Positions 1 through 6,542 of a stretch of DNA of 9,611 bases are shown one piece after another. The stretch is from Quisquiliibacterium sp. (GTDB lineage: Bacteria; Pseudomonadota; Gammaproteobacteria; Burkholderiales; Burkholderiaceae_E): the NCBI GenBank assembly GCA_030830765.1, contig JAURMJ010000427.1:1-9611 (forward strand). The letters are read 5' to 3'. Position 1 is the stretch's first letter. The number at the start of each line of letters is the position of its first letter. The translations under genes and the position numbers were made by a program. A model generated the notes under the pieces. That model was not told the DNA's origin and made no database searches. It saw only the letters and a list, made by a program, of their open reading frames with translations.

Positions 1-213
1 CGTCTCGTTCAGCATGCTGGCTCCCGATCCGGAGGTGCCGTGCAGGACGAGGACCGGCTCTCCACTTGGATTGCCGATTGTGCGGTAGTGGAGCTTCAGC
101 TCACTGAAAACCTCGCCGCTGTGAAATCGAAAGTCCCGGGCAATCCAGTCGCCTTGCTTCGGCTCGGGGTAGTTGGTCGCCTCGTCATGAACGTTAGAGC
201 TGATTGTTGCCAT
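1..213 (-). CDS. Alpha/beta-fold hydrolase, MetX (homoserine O-acetyltransferase)-like, N-terminal part only
   Basis: Reading leftward from an ATG at 213-211, the frame stays open for 71 codons to the window edge, so only the N-terminus is present. The fragment begins MATISSNVHDEATNYPEP and contains LHYRTIGNPSGEPVLVLHG (about residues 41-59), then TSGSGASML. This is the first strand-loop-strand of the alpha/beta-hydrolase fold with the HG oxyanion segment, and the 'YRTIG' entry is typical of the homoserine O-acetyltransferase (MetX) branch. The nucleophile elbow, Asp and His lie outside the window, so catalysis cannot be checked. Many proteins of this branch are annotated as hydrolases and are not involved in methionine synthesis; I therefore give no gene symbol. 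No strong Shine-Dalgarno is visible before the ATG, but no better start lies in frame. A perfect inverted repeat lies 27-48 bases upstream of the start. Confidence 0.85.
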   Translation of the reverse strand, partial: MATISSNVHDEATNYPEPKQGDWIARDFRFHSGEVFSELKLHYRTIGNPSGEPVLVLHGTSGSGASMLNET

Positions 214-239
214 GGCTGCAGACAATGTACGTTGAAACG

Positions 240-261
240 ATCACAGGCTTATCCCTGTGAT
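240..261. promoter_or_regulatory. Perfect inverted repeat, candidate operator upstream of the MetX-like hydrolase
   Basis: ATCACAGG (240-247), a 6-base centre (248-253), then CCTGTGAT (254-261): eight perfectly matched bases on each arm. It lies 27-48 bases before the hydrolase ATG on the minus strand, where a repressor site or an RNA hairpin in the leader would act. There is no T-run, so it does not look like an intrinsic terminator. The half-sites are in the opposite order to a CRP box (TCACA first, TGTGA second). Operator function is inferred from position and symmetry only. Confidence 0.45.
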
Positions 262-266
262 GATTG

Positions 267-469
267 AGTCGGCAGCTAGATTCAGATCGTCGTGCCTTCA
301 CCTTGCTGGCATTCGATACGGACTGTGCCTCCGGGCTGATCAGCGTAGCCGAACACCATCGCCAATCCCAGCCCTGTCTACAGTGCCAGCCCCTTCATAG
401 TGAAAAATGCGCGAAGACATCGGTCAGGACTTCGATGCTCATGTCACAGCGGCGAACGCAGACCGCCGT
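267..469 (-). pseudogene. Relic of a sensor histidine kinase ATPase domain
   Basis: Translated on the minus strand, this gap resembles the end of a PAS/hybrid-type histidine kinase. First comes DMSIEVLTDVFAH (family: GMSPEVLARVFEP), then, after a one-base shift at the T-run near 400, FFTMKGLAL-stop-TGLGLAMVFGYADQ. The family here reads FFTTKPVGQGTGLGLSMVYGF, the same length. Next come PGGTVRIECQQGEGTTI and I-stop-I-stop-LPT, against the family's GTTVRLYLPR. Three in-frame stops (near 383-388, 282-284 and 276-278), one frameshift and a ruined G1 box (RRCDM for DTGCGM) show it is dead. The catalytic core and dimerisation region upstream are missing, apparently replaced by the methyltransferase gene, whose stop codon (470-472) abuts the relic. 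The domain assignment rests on my reading of the G2 box and its flanks; the exact ends are approximate. Confidence 0.72.
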
Positions 470-1156
470 TCAGAAGCGAAGGGCCAGTTGGGTCCAGGTT
501 ACATCTGGGCGACCCTGCCGGTCGGGCAGACTTTCTCTGCGCGTAACCCATCCGCCGTGTGCAGCGCTCAATTCAAGCACCTCTTCCTCGCTGACCTGAT
601 ACATCAGGCGACTGTCAGCTGAATGCCCGAAGCGAAGGGTGATGATGGTCAGTCCACCCGGGGAAAGTAATCCGCGCACGCGCTCGAAGGCGCGCGCGCG
701 GTGGGCCGGAGCCACGTGCTGCCAGACCGCGCTGAGCAGAATCAGTCCGAATCCCTGGTGATTGCTTTTCTGATCATGTGAACCGGCTGCAGTGCCGGGT
801 ACGCATTCAAGATCCGGCAGCGAGTCTGTGATCCATTCGATCGCCAAGTTCGCGTGCCTCATGATGGCATGCTCCCGCATGCCTTCGGATGGCTCAACCG
901 CGACGACGGAATAGCCACGACCCGCCAGCCAGGCGGCGTCGCGACCAGTTCCCGCACCGATGTCCAGGACGCGCGCGCCCGGGGGCGGCAGCAGGTCCAG
1001 GCACCAGCCGTGTAATCGTTCCGACTCAACGGCCTCGTAGGTCGGGGCCAGTCGGGCCGCATTGGCGTCGTACCAACGGACTGTGTAGTCATGTTTCTGC
1101 CAGTCTGGTGAAGTGGTCAGTTCACTTGCCATGACTGAATTCACAATCTGCTTCAT
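470..1156 (-). CDS. Class I SAM-dependent methyltransferase
   Basis: A 228-residue soluble protein with the Rossmann-type methyltransferase fold. Motif I is VLDIGAGTGRD (residues 63-73). The acidic end of strand 2 is in VAVEPSEGM (85-93), probably E88 for the SAM ribose. Motif IV-like FGLILLSAVWQHV (136-148) and the post-motif LLSPGGLTIITL (163-174) follow. The N-terminal HDYTVRWYDANAARLAPTYE and the ending GRPDVTWTQLALRF are characteristic of one family of small bacterial methyltransferases whose substrate I do not know. Residues 118-134 look like a polar insertion in the usual strand 4 region. Start: the ATG at 1156 gives the longest product; a second ATG at 1132 (MASEL) is possible, and neither has a strong ribosome site. 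The gene is divergent from the amidase and ends against the kinase relic. Confidence 0.85.
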   Translation of the reverse strand: MKQIVNSVMASELTTSPDWQKHDYTVRWYDANAARLAPTYEAVESERLHGWCLDLLPPPGARVLDIGAGTGRDAAWLAGRGYSVVAVEPSEGMREHAIMRHANLAIEWITDSLPDLECVPGTAAGSHDQKSNHQGFGLILLSAVWQHVAPAHRARAFERVRGLLSPGGLTIITLRFGHSADSRLMYQVSEEEVLELSAAHGGWVTRRESLPDRQGRPDVTWTQLALRF

Positions 1157-1244
1157 ACGATGACTCTGAGTTGATCCGAACGCCCGCCGATATTACGCAC
1201 TTTGCGCGACAATCGGACTTGATCGAAAGCCGGGGAGATCTTTT
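1157..1244. promoter_or_regulatory. Divergent promoter region between methyltransferase and amidase
   Basis: These 88 bases separate two divergent starts, so they should hold promoters for both. On the minus strand a TAATAT hexamer (1190-1195) sits 34 bases before the methyltransferase ATG and could be its -10 box, though no good -35 lies at 17 bases. For the amidase, TTGATC (1171-1176) with TATTAC (1191-1196) has a spacer of only 14 bases, so this pair is weak. The assignment rests mostly on gene layout. Confidence 0.35.
1232..1237 (+). promoter_or_regulatory. Ribosome binding site fixing the GTG start of the amidase
   Basis: GGGGAG lies 7 bases before GTG at 1245. The next in-frame start, ATG at 1257, would be 19 bases away, too far for this site. 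The GTG start is therefore preferred. Confidence 0.6.
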
Positions 1245-2717
1245 GTGAAGACGGTGATGAGTTGGGATGAATGGGCGACCCATGATGCGGTCGGACTCGC
1301 ACAACTTGTGCAAAACGCGGAACTACGCCCGTCCGAGTTGGCCCGTCAGGCCGCGGCCGCGGTCGAGAGGATCAATCCTGAGCTCAGTGCGGTGGTCGAG
1401 GTCTTCGACGATGTCCTCGCTGATCCGCTGCGCGACGGCATGAATCCGGGCGGCCCGTTCGCGGGGGTGCCGTTCATGATGAAAGACCTCGGTCCGACGA
1501 TGAAAGGCCGGCTGCAGGAGCGAGGTTCCTTTTTCACGCGCGGCAACCGCGCTGGCGAAGATGCGTTTCTGACGCAGCAGATGCGCAAGGCCGGACCGAA
1601 TCTGATCGGCCGAACCACAACACCGGAGTTCGGGGTCTGCAGTTCGGCTGAAAACCCGGCGATGTACATCACCCGCAATCCGTGGAATACCGATTATCCG
1701 ACCTGCGGCTCATCGGCTGGGGCCGCGGCGGTTGTCGCCTCCGGGGTCATTCCGATGGCGCACTCGACCGATGGCGGCGGCTCGATCCGGATTCCGGCCG
1801 GCTTCAACGGCAATATCGGGCTGAAGACGTCGCGGGGCGTGTTCTCGATTGCCCCGGATCTGTCCGACATCACCGGCCTGGTCTCCATTCAGGGCTGTCA
1901 GAGCCGCAGCGTGCGCGATACGGCGGTTTTCGTGGATGCCTGTCGTGGCGGGGCGCCTGGTGAATTCATGCCCTACTGGATGCCGCCCGAGCCTTATGCG
2001 CAATTGATCGAGCGTGATCCGCGCCGCTTGCGCATTGCGTTATCGCATGAATGGGGCGATTACGCGGCCACACCGCACCTGGTCGCTGAGCTTGAGCGGG
2101 CCGGCAGCTTGCTGGCCAGCCTCGGGCATGAAGTCGGCTGGGCCTTGCCCAAGACGGATTTCCGGGCCGCGTTCGCAGCACAGACCACCTGTTATGTCAG
2201 CAATTTTGCGCAGGTGATTTCTGGGTTATTGGCTTCGCGTGGACTGGATCGGCCTCCGGAGGATCTTTTCGAGCCGATCAACATCCGCATCTGGGAGGCC
2301 GGCAAGGATCTGTCGTACAGCGATCGCTTCCAGATGCTGTCGGTGTTCAACAGCACGGCACGTGCCTTTGGCAATTTCTTCGAGGACTGGGACATCATCC
2401 TGACGCCGATCACCGCGCTGCCGACGCCGCCGTTGGGCACGACCGAATATCTGACGATCAGCGACAATCCCTCCGTTGATGACTGGTTTGCAAATCTCTG
2501 GCGTAACTTTGCCTACACGCCCTTGTCGAACCTGTGCGGCATTCCCGCGATCTCGCTGCCGCTGGCCAGTCAGGAAAATGGACTGCCGTTCGGCATTCAA
2601 GCGCAGGCCGCGCAGGGTCAGGATGGGTTGCTGCTGCAGCTGGCTGCGCAGATCGAGCGCTCGATCGAGGGGCGTTGGAATGACGGCCGTCGGCCCGGCG
2701 TGCATGTGACCGCCTGA
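1245..2717 (+). CDS. Amidase-signature family amidase
   Basis: A 490-residue cytoplasmic hydrolase of the amidase-signature family, which cleaves amide bonds with a Ser-cisSer-Lys triad. The triad is visible: K80 in VPFMMKDLG, cis-Ser S156 in TCGSSAG, and nucleophile S180 in DGGGSIRIPA. The spacings (76 and 24 residues) fit the family, where 24 residues separate the two serines. GRTTTPEFG (122-130) and NPWNTDYPT (145-153) are further signature segments, and length is normal. The glycine-rich loop reads CGSSAG where GGSSGG is usual. C-terminal residues near 400-450 (PITALPTPPLG; YTPLSNLCGIPAISLPL) form the typical substrate-side motifs. It is not part of a gatCAB set: no gatB or gatC is nearby. 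A link to small-molecule or cyclic-amide use (6-aminohexanoate-dimer-hydrolase branch) is possible but unproven. GTG start is supported by GGGGAG at 1232. Confidence 0.92.
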   Translation: MKTVMSWDEWATHDAVGLAQLVQNAELRPSELARQAAAAVERINPELSAVVEVFDDVLADPLRDGMNPGGPFAGVPFMMKDLGPTMKGRLQERGSFFTRGNRAGEDAFLTQQMRKAGPNLIGRTTTPEFGVCSSAENPAMYITRNPWNTDYPTCGSSAGAAAVVASGVIPMAHSTDGGGSIRIPAGFNGNIGLKTSRGVFSIAPDLSDITGLVSIQGCQSRSVRDTAVFVDACRGGAPGEFMPYWMPPEPYAQLIERDPRRLRIALSHEWGDYAATPHLVAELERAGSLLASLGHEVGWALPKTDFRAAFAAQTTCYVSNFAQVISGLLASRGLDRPPEDLFEPINIRIWEAGKDLSYSDRFQMLSVFNSTARAFGNFFEDWDIILTPITALPTPPLGTTEYLTISDNPSVDDWFANLWRNFAYTPLSNLCGIPAISLPLASQENGLPFGIQAQAAQGQDGLLLQLAAQIERSIEGRWNDGRRPGVHVTA

Positions 2718-2720
2718 TGA

Positions 2721-2736
2721 GAATCTCCAGGGATTC
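2721..2736. terminator. Short hairpin between convergent genes
   Basis: GAATC (2721-2725), a 6-base loop, GATTC (2732-2736) in the 29-base gap between the amidase stop and the end of the photolyase gene. The stem is only 5 pairs and no T-run follows on either side, so a terminator role is suggested only by the convergent layout. Confidence 0.2.
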
Positions 2737-2746
2737 GGCGCGCGGC

Positions 2747-4333
2747 TCAGCCTTCGCGGCGCAGCGCCTCGGCCTGTGCCCGAATGGCATTGCGCGCTGA
2801 TTCTTCAAGTCGATCCAGATTGCGCACCTGCAGCGCCATGCGCTGGTTGCCACGAAGCTGGGCCTCGTTGCGCAGCAGAAAATCCCAGTAAAGCGTCGTG
2901 AACGGGCAGGCATCGTCGCCGGTGCTGCGCTCTGGGCGGAACCGGCAGCCGCCGCAGTAATTGCTCATGCGCTGGATGTACTTGCCGGTTGCCGCGTAAG
3001 GTTTGCTTGCCATCAGCCCGCCATCGGCAAACTGGCTCATGCCTAGTGTATTGGGGAGCTCTACCCACTCGACTGCATCGACATAGACACCCAGATACCA
3101 GGCGTGTACCTCAGTCGGTTCGACGCCGAGCAGCAACGCATACAACCCAGTCACCATCAGACGCTGAATGTGATGCGCATACCCGTGGGCCAGCGTCTGC
3201 GTGATCGCATCGCGCAGGCAGGCCATCGGTGTGTCCCCGGTCCAGTAGAACCTGGGCAAGGGCTGGTGTGCATCCAGTGCGTTCCGCTGCAGGTAGTCCG
3301 GCATCTGCATCCAGTAGATGCCGCGTACATATTCGCGCCAGCCGATCACCTGTCGCACGAAGCCTTCGACCGCTTCGAGAGGCGCCTTGCCGTCACGATA
3401 GGCCTGCTCAGCTGCCTGCGAGACCTCCATGGGGTTGATCAGCTTCAGGTTCAGGCTGCTGGACAGATGCGAGTGATGCAGCCAGACCTCGCCCTGCCAC
3501 ATCGCGTCCTGGTAGCGACCAAATTGCGGCAGCCGATGGGTGATGAATGCCTCCAGGCTGGCCAGTGCCTGTTCGCGGGTCATGGGCCAGGCAAACGAAT
3601 CGAGCGATCCGGGGTGGTCGGCAAAACGCTGTTCAACCATGGCAATCACCTCGCGGGTGGTTGCATCTGGTTCAAACCGAACCGGGGGCGGAATCGACCC
3701 AGGACCGCGCTTGTCAAAGGCGCTGCGATTCTCTGCGTCGAAGTTCCAACGCCCGCCGACCGGTCCCTCGCCGGTCATCAGCAGACCCGTGCGCTTGCGC
3801 ATCTCACGATAAAAGTATTCGAGCCGGAGCTGCTTGCGTCCTTGCGCATGCAGGGCGAACTCGCGCACCGTGATCAGAAAATGCCGATCATCCCGCAGCT
3901 CAAGAGGCAAAGCGCAGTGTCGCGCCTGTTCCTGCAGTGCTTTGAGCACACGCCAGTCACCCGGCGCAGTCATGATCAGCGCCTTTGGCCGCAGCATCTC
4001 GATCGCTCGGCCAAGCTCGGTCGCAAGCGTGCCGCGATTCAGCGGATCAGTCAGCTGCGAATAGAACAGTCGCCAGCCACGCAGCCGCAGCGAATGAGCA
4101 AAGTGGCGCATCGCGGCAAGGAACATCGCAATACGCGGCTTGGCCGAGCGCACATGCGTGGATTCCTCGGCAACTTCAGCCATCCAGACCACGTCCTGAA
4201 GCGGATCGAAATCATCGAAGGCGCTCGATCCCTCATCGAGCTGATCGCCAAGGATCAACACGAGATGACGGATCCCTGCTGCGGGTTGATGATCGTTCTG
4301 TCGTGGAGGCGTCACGGCGCTTGGGTGATTCAT
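2747..4333 (-). CDS. [4Fe-4S] bacterial cryptochrome/photolyase (FeS-BCP, (6-4) photolyase type)
   Basis: A 528-residue protein of the deoxyribodipyrimidine photolyase-related family: flavoenzymes that repair UV lesions in DNA, typically (6-4) photoproducts, using light. The N-terminal antenna domain begins HLVLILGDQLDE (residues 23-34). The FAD-binding helical domain includes IGWREYVRGIYW (330-341) and YAHHIQRLMVTG (385-396). Four cysteines, C372, C460, C463 and C476, sit at intervals of 88, 3 and 13, identical to the cluster ligands of Agrobacterium PhrB (350, 438, 441, 454). Start: the frame is open back to 4588, but those extra 85 residues are unlike the family and lie over the DUF2256 gene. 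The ATG at 4333 gives normal family length and begins 8 bases after the DUF2256 stop, so the pair is probably translated from one message. No clear Shine-Dalgarno precedes it, which fits coupling. Confidence 0.93.
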   Translation of the reverse strand: MNHPSAVTPPRQNDHQPAAGIRHLVLILGDQLDEGSSAFDDFDPLQDVVWMAEVAEESTHVRSAKPRIAMFLAAMRHFAHSLRLRGWRLFYSQLTDPLNRGTLATELGRAIEMLRPKALIMTAPGDWRVLKALQEQARHCALPLELRDDRHFLITVREFALHAQGRKQLRLEYFYREMRKRTGLLMTGEGPVGGRWNFDAENRSAFDKRGPGSIPPPVRFEPDATTREVIAMVEQRFADHPGSLDSFAWPMTREQALASLEAFITHRLPQFGRYQDAMWQGEVWLHHSHLSSSLNLKLINPMEVSQAAEQAYRDGKAPLEAVEGFVRQVIGWREYVRGIYWMQMPDYLQRNALDAHQPLPRFYWTGDTPMACLRDAITQTLAHGYAHHIQRLMVTGLYALLLGVEPTEVHAWYLGVYVDAVEWVELPNTLGMSQFADGGLMASKPYAATGKYIQRMSNYCGGCRFRPERSTGDDACPFTTLYWDFLLRNEAQLRGNQRMALQVRNLDRLEESARNAIRAQAEALRREG

Positions 4334-4341
4334 CACAGGAT

Positions 4342-4512
4342 TCAGGGCGTGGGCGATTGTTTTGTCCGTGATGCGCGTCGGCAAGCCTGCGAGCAATATT
4401 TGACCTGCTCCCAGTTCTTTGCCCAGGATTTTCGCCAGCTCATCGGGCGGTTGCAAGCCAGACAGAGTTTGCTGGGCAGGGATTGCTTGTTGCCCTTGAA
4501 GGCGGATTTCAT
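4342..4512 (-). CDS. DUF2256 zinc-ribbon-like small protein
   Basis: A 56-residue basic protein starting MKSAFKGNKQSLPSK. It carries LCLACNRPMSWRKSW and, after a short linker, VKYCSQACRR, giving a C-x2-C plus C-x3-C set that should bind one zinc ion. This is the DUF2256 signature (family pattern: two Cys pairs around a WRKKW-type core). DUF2256 genes commonly lie directly upstream of FeS-type photolyase genes, as here, so a role with the photolyase or in UV response is likely but not shown. The frame can be extended 13 codons to an ATG at 4551, but the family normally starts close to this Met, so the shorter form is preferred. It lies in a different frame from the upstream extension of the photolyase frame and is easily missed. 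Confidence 0.85.
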   Translation of the reverse strand: MKSAFKGNKQSLPSKLCLACNRPMSWRKSWAKNWEQVKYCSQACRRASRTKQSPTP

Positions 4513-4570
4513 GATGCGTTGGTGTCCACGGATTGAGCCAGAGCCTAGCATTGCTGCTTGTCACCCGATG

Positions 4571-4576
4571 TATAGT
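4571..4576 (+). promoter_or_regulatory. Candidate -10 box for the VOC gene in a divergent intergenic region
   Basis: TATAGT, one base off the consensus TATAAT, lies 47 bases before the VOC start in the 111-base gap between the divergent DUF2256 and VOC genes. The -35 is unclear: TTGCTG (4551-4556) gives a spacer of only 14 bases. On the opposite strand the same AT-rich spot reads TATACA and could serve the DUF2256-photolyase unit. Confidence 0.35.
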
Positions 4577-4623
4577 CGCTGGCACCACGCTCGATGCGAG
4601 CTGACAACCAGGAAACCAACGCC

Positions 4624-5007
4624 ATGTTTTCGCACATCATGATCGGAACGAACGACCTACAGCGGTCGAAGACCTTCTATGACGCCGCGCTCGGCACGCT
4701 GGGCATCGCTCCCGGCAATGTCGACCGTCACCGGATCTTCTGGCGTACGCCGGCCGGGGTCTTCTCGGTCAGTCTGCCGATCGATGGCAAGCCGGCAACG
4801 GCTGGCAACGGCAGCACCTTCGGTTTCGCCTGCCAGTCGCCTGAGCAGGTTGAGGCCTTTCACGCGGCTGGTTGCGCCAACGGCGGCTCCACCTGCGAGG
4901 ACCCTCCTGGAGTGCGTGAAGGCCCGGCTGGCAAGCTGTATCTGGCCTATCTGCGCGATCCGGATGGCAACAAGATCTGCGCGTTGTATCGCGTTCCCAA
5001 GGCATAA
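4624..5007 (+). CDS. VOC (glyoxalase/bleomycin-resistance fold) family protein
   Basis: A 127-residue single-domain protein of the vicinal-oxygen-chelate superfamily. It starts MFSHIMIGTNDLQRSKTFYD, the usual first beta-alpha unit with H4 as potential metal ligand. It continues with GNGSTFGFACQSPEQVEAFHAAG (61-83) and ends with LAYLRDPDGNKICALYRV. In metal-dependent glyoxalases the last strand carries a Glu; here C119 takes the equivalent place (NKIC), and the mid-protein HIAF-type His is replaced by FGF. The classical metal site is thus incomplete, though this looks normal for its subfamily, so the reaction cannot be named. Start: ATG at 4624 is preceded by AGGA at 4610-4613; an ATG at 4594 would add 10 residues that do not fit the fold. 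It may be read together with the RraA-like gene downstream. Confidence 0.85.
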   Translation: MFSHIMIGTNDLQRSKTFYDAALGTLGIAPGNVDRHRIFWRTPAGVFSVSLPIDGKPATAGNGSTFGFACQSPEQVEAFHAAGCANGGSTCEDPPGVREGPAGKLYLAYLRDPDGNKICALYRVPKA

Positions 5008-5027
5008 GGGTCCAGAGTTGAGGACCC
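5008..5027 (+). terminator. Perfect 6-bp hairpin directly after the VOC stop codon
   Basis: GGGTCC (5008-5013), an 8-base loop, GGACCC (5022-5027) begins at the base after the TAA. A second weaker stem (GCGG ... CCGC, about 5039-5053) follows. There is no T-run, so a classic intrinsic terminator is not supported; it could be a factor-dependent end, an mRNA 3'-stabilising hairpin or an attenuator before the RraA-led operon. Confidence 0.4.
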
Positions 5028-5085
5028 GATTCGGTCGGCGGTGGCTTGCCGCTGGTCTGGCCCTTGATTCGGACAGGAGACTTGC

Positions 5086-5763
5086 ATGAACAATGGACTT
5101 CGAATTCTCAAACGGCGCCGTGCGGTCGATCTTGAGCTGGCGCGCCAGTTTCTTGATGTCCCGGTTGCCAATGTCAGTGACTGCATGAGCCGGATGACGG
5201 CTGGCGGTGCCCGATTACGCCCGTATCACGCCGGTGGTCGGATGGCTGGTCCCGCGCTGACCGTCAAGACCCGTCCCGGTGACAATCTGATGATCCACAA
5301 GGCACTGCAGATGCTGCAGCCCGGGGATGTACTGATTGTTGATGGGGGCGGCGAGCTGACCAATTCGCTGATTGGCGAAATCATGCTCGGTGACGCGATC
5401 GTTCGTCAGGCCGGCGGGGTCGTGATCAACGGCGCGATCCGTGATGCGGGCGAAATCGCGGAGATGTCGATGCCGGTCTTTGCTGCCGGTGTCACACATC
5501 GCGGACCGTACAAGGATGGTCCGGGTGAAATCAACGTACCGATCGCCATCGACGGCATGGTCATTGAGCCGGGCGATCTGGTGATCGGCGACGAGGATGG
5601 TGTGCTGTGTGTGCCTTATGACGATGTGGCCGGACTGCTTGCGGCTGCACGTGCCAAGCAGGCGACCGAGGCAACGATGATTGCTGCGATCAAGAACGGC
5701 ACGGCAGACCGTGCCTGGATTGACGCGACGCTCAAGCGCCTGAACTGTTACATCGAAGAGTGA
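5086..5763 (+). CDS. RraA-family protein, likely 4-hydroxy-4-methyl-2-oxoglutarate-type aldolase or oxaloacetate decarboxylase
   Basis: A 225-residue protein of the RraA/HMG-aldolase family (PF03737, formerly labelled demethylmenaquinone methyltransferase). Members cleave carbon-carbon bonds in 2-oxo acids with a divalent metal; others bind RNase E. Seen here: NVSDCMSRM (29-37), GPALTVKTRPGDNL (55-68), GDVLIVDGGGE (80-90), the pyruvate-binding loop GEIML (97-101), and NGAIRD (115-120). R119 and D120 correspond to the substrate Arg and metal Asp of HMG aldolase. DLVIGDEDGVLCVP (about 164-177) is the closing family motif. With the RD pair present and catabolic neighbours, an enzymatic role is far more likely than RNase E inhibition. 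AGGAG at 5075-5079 lies 6 bases before the ATG. Four bases after its stop the next gene's GTG/ATG region begins, so it leads an operon. Confidence 0.88.
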   Translation: MNNGLRILKRRRAVDLELARQFLDVPVANVSDCMSRMTAGGARLRPYHAGGRMAGPALTVKTRPGDNLMIHKALQMLQPGDVLIVDGGGELTNSLIGEIMLGDAIVRQAGGVVINGAIRDAGEIAEMSMPVFAAGVTHRGPYKDGPGEINVPIAIDGMVIEPGDLVIGDEDGVLCVPYDDVAGLLAAARAKQATEATMIAAIKNGTADRAWIDATLKRLNCYIEE

Positions 5764-5772
5764 GTGCACCTG

Positions 5773-6525
5773 ATGGATCTGCGTGATGCAGTGGCGGTAG
5801 TCACCGGAGGCAACGGCGGTCTGGGTCAGCGGATCTGTCATGCGCTGGCTGCGGCCGGTGCTCGAATTGCGGTGGTCTGCGCCCGAAGCATCGATGATGC
5901 CAACCAGGTGGCTGCGCAGCTCACGGCTGACCACCAGGTTGATGCCCGTGCCTTTCAGTGCGATGTCACGGACCCGGTTCAGGTCGCTTCGATGGTCGAG
6001 GCGGTGGTCGCCCATTTCGGGCGTCTTGACATTCTGGTCAATGATGCGGCCTACAACAAGTCGATCGCGTTCAAGGATCTGGACAGTCTGAGCCATGAGG
6101 AATGGTCAAAGATCATTGACATCAATCTGACCGGTCCGATGCATTGCATCAAGGCTGTCGCGCCGATCATGAAGGCACAAGGGCAGGGCAGGATCGTGAA
6201 TATCGCGTCGGTTGCCGGGTTGGTGCCGGTCGGGTCGTCGATTGCCTATGCGGTTTCCAAGGCCGGTCTGATTCATCTGACCCGCTGCATGGCCGTGGCG
6301 TTGGCGCCTGAGACCCTGGTCAACTGCGTGGCTCCGGGGCTCCTGGAAGGGACGCGGGCCACCGCGAATCTGAGTGCAACCCAACTTGAATATGCGGCTA
6401 AGACTGCTGTGCTCGGCATGGCTGCTGACAAGGACGATTGTGCCGATCAGGTGGTGACCCTGTGTCGCAGCAGCACGACGACTGGTCAGACCGTGGTCAT
6501 TGATGCAGGGCGCGTTTTTCACTGA
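5773..6525 (+). CDS. Short-chain dehydrogenase/reductase (SDR)
   Basis: A 250-residue classical SDR oxidoreductase. The nucleotide-binding TGGNGGLG is at 11-18 and NDAA (for the usual NNAG) at 90-93. The catalytic tetrad is N118, S146, Y159 and K163, with S-Y spacing of 13 and Y-x3-K as in the family. VNCVAPG (183-189) follows, and the C-terminus is VVIDAGRVFH. R38 just after the second strand hints at NADP(H), a weak inference. Start: ATG at 5773 gives the standard SDR beginning MDLRDAVAVVTGG, with GAAGAG/GTGAG at 5755-5764 as ribosome site. A GTG at 5764, directly after the RraA stop, would add three residues and is equally open. Either way it is tightly coupled to the aldolase gene. Its substrate is probably a hydroxy or oxo intermediate of the same pathway. 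Confidence 0.92.
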   Translation: MDLRDAVAVVTGGNGGLGQRICHALAAAGARIAVVCARSIDDANQVAAQLTADHQVDARAFQCDVTDPVQVASMVEAVVAHFGRLDILVNDAAYNKSIAFKDLDSLSHEEWSKIIDINLTGPMHCIKAVAPIMKAQGQGRIVNIASVAGLVPVGSSIAYAVSKAGLIHLTRCMAVALAPETLVNCVAPGLLEGTRATANLSATQLEYAAKTAVLGMAADKDDCADQVVTLCRSSTTTGQTVVIDAGRVFH

Positions 6526-6542
6526 CTCTTGCGAGTACGCTG

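Noticed and set aside
240..261. CRP binding site
   Set aside because: The half-sites are inverted relative to TGTGA-N6-TCACA, so the symmetric element is not a CRP box.
264..622. Plus-strand frames of 111 and 71 codons at the left end
   Set aside because: They cross the histidine kinase relic and the end of the methyltransferase gene, and have no ribosome site or family likeness.
4334..4588. 85-residue N-terminal extension of the photolyase frame
   Set aside because: It overlaps the DUF2256 gene in another frame, does not resemble the photolyase family, and starting at 4333 gives normal length and tight spacing to DUF2256.
3104..4642. Long open frame of 512 codons on the plus strand across the photolyase gene
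   Set aside because: It is antisense to the clearly homologous photolyase, has no recognisable domain and a Cys/His/Arg/Gln-rich composition typical of shadow frames in GC-rich DNA.
5215..6096. 293-codon minus-strand frame across the RraA and SDR genes
   Set aside because: It spans two well-supported genes on the other strand and shows no domain; it is a shadow frame.
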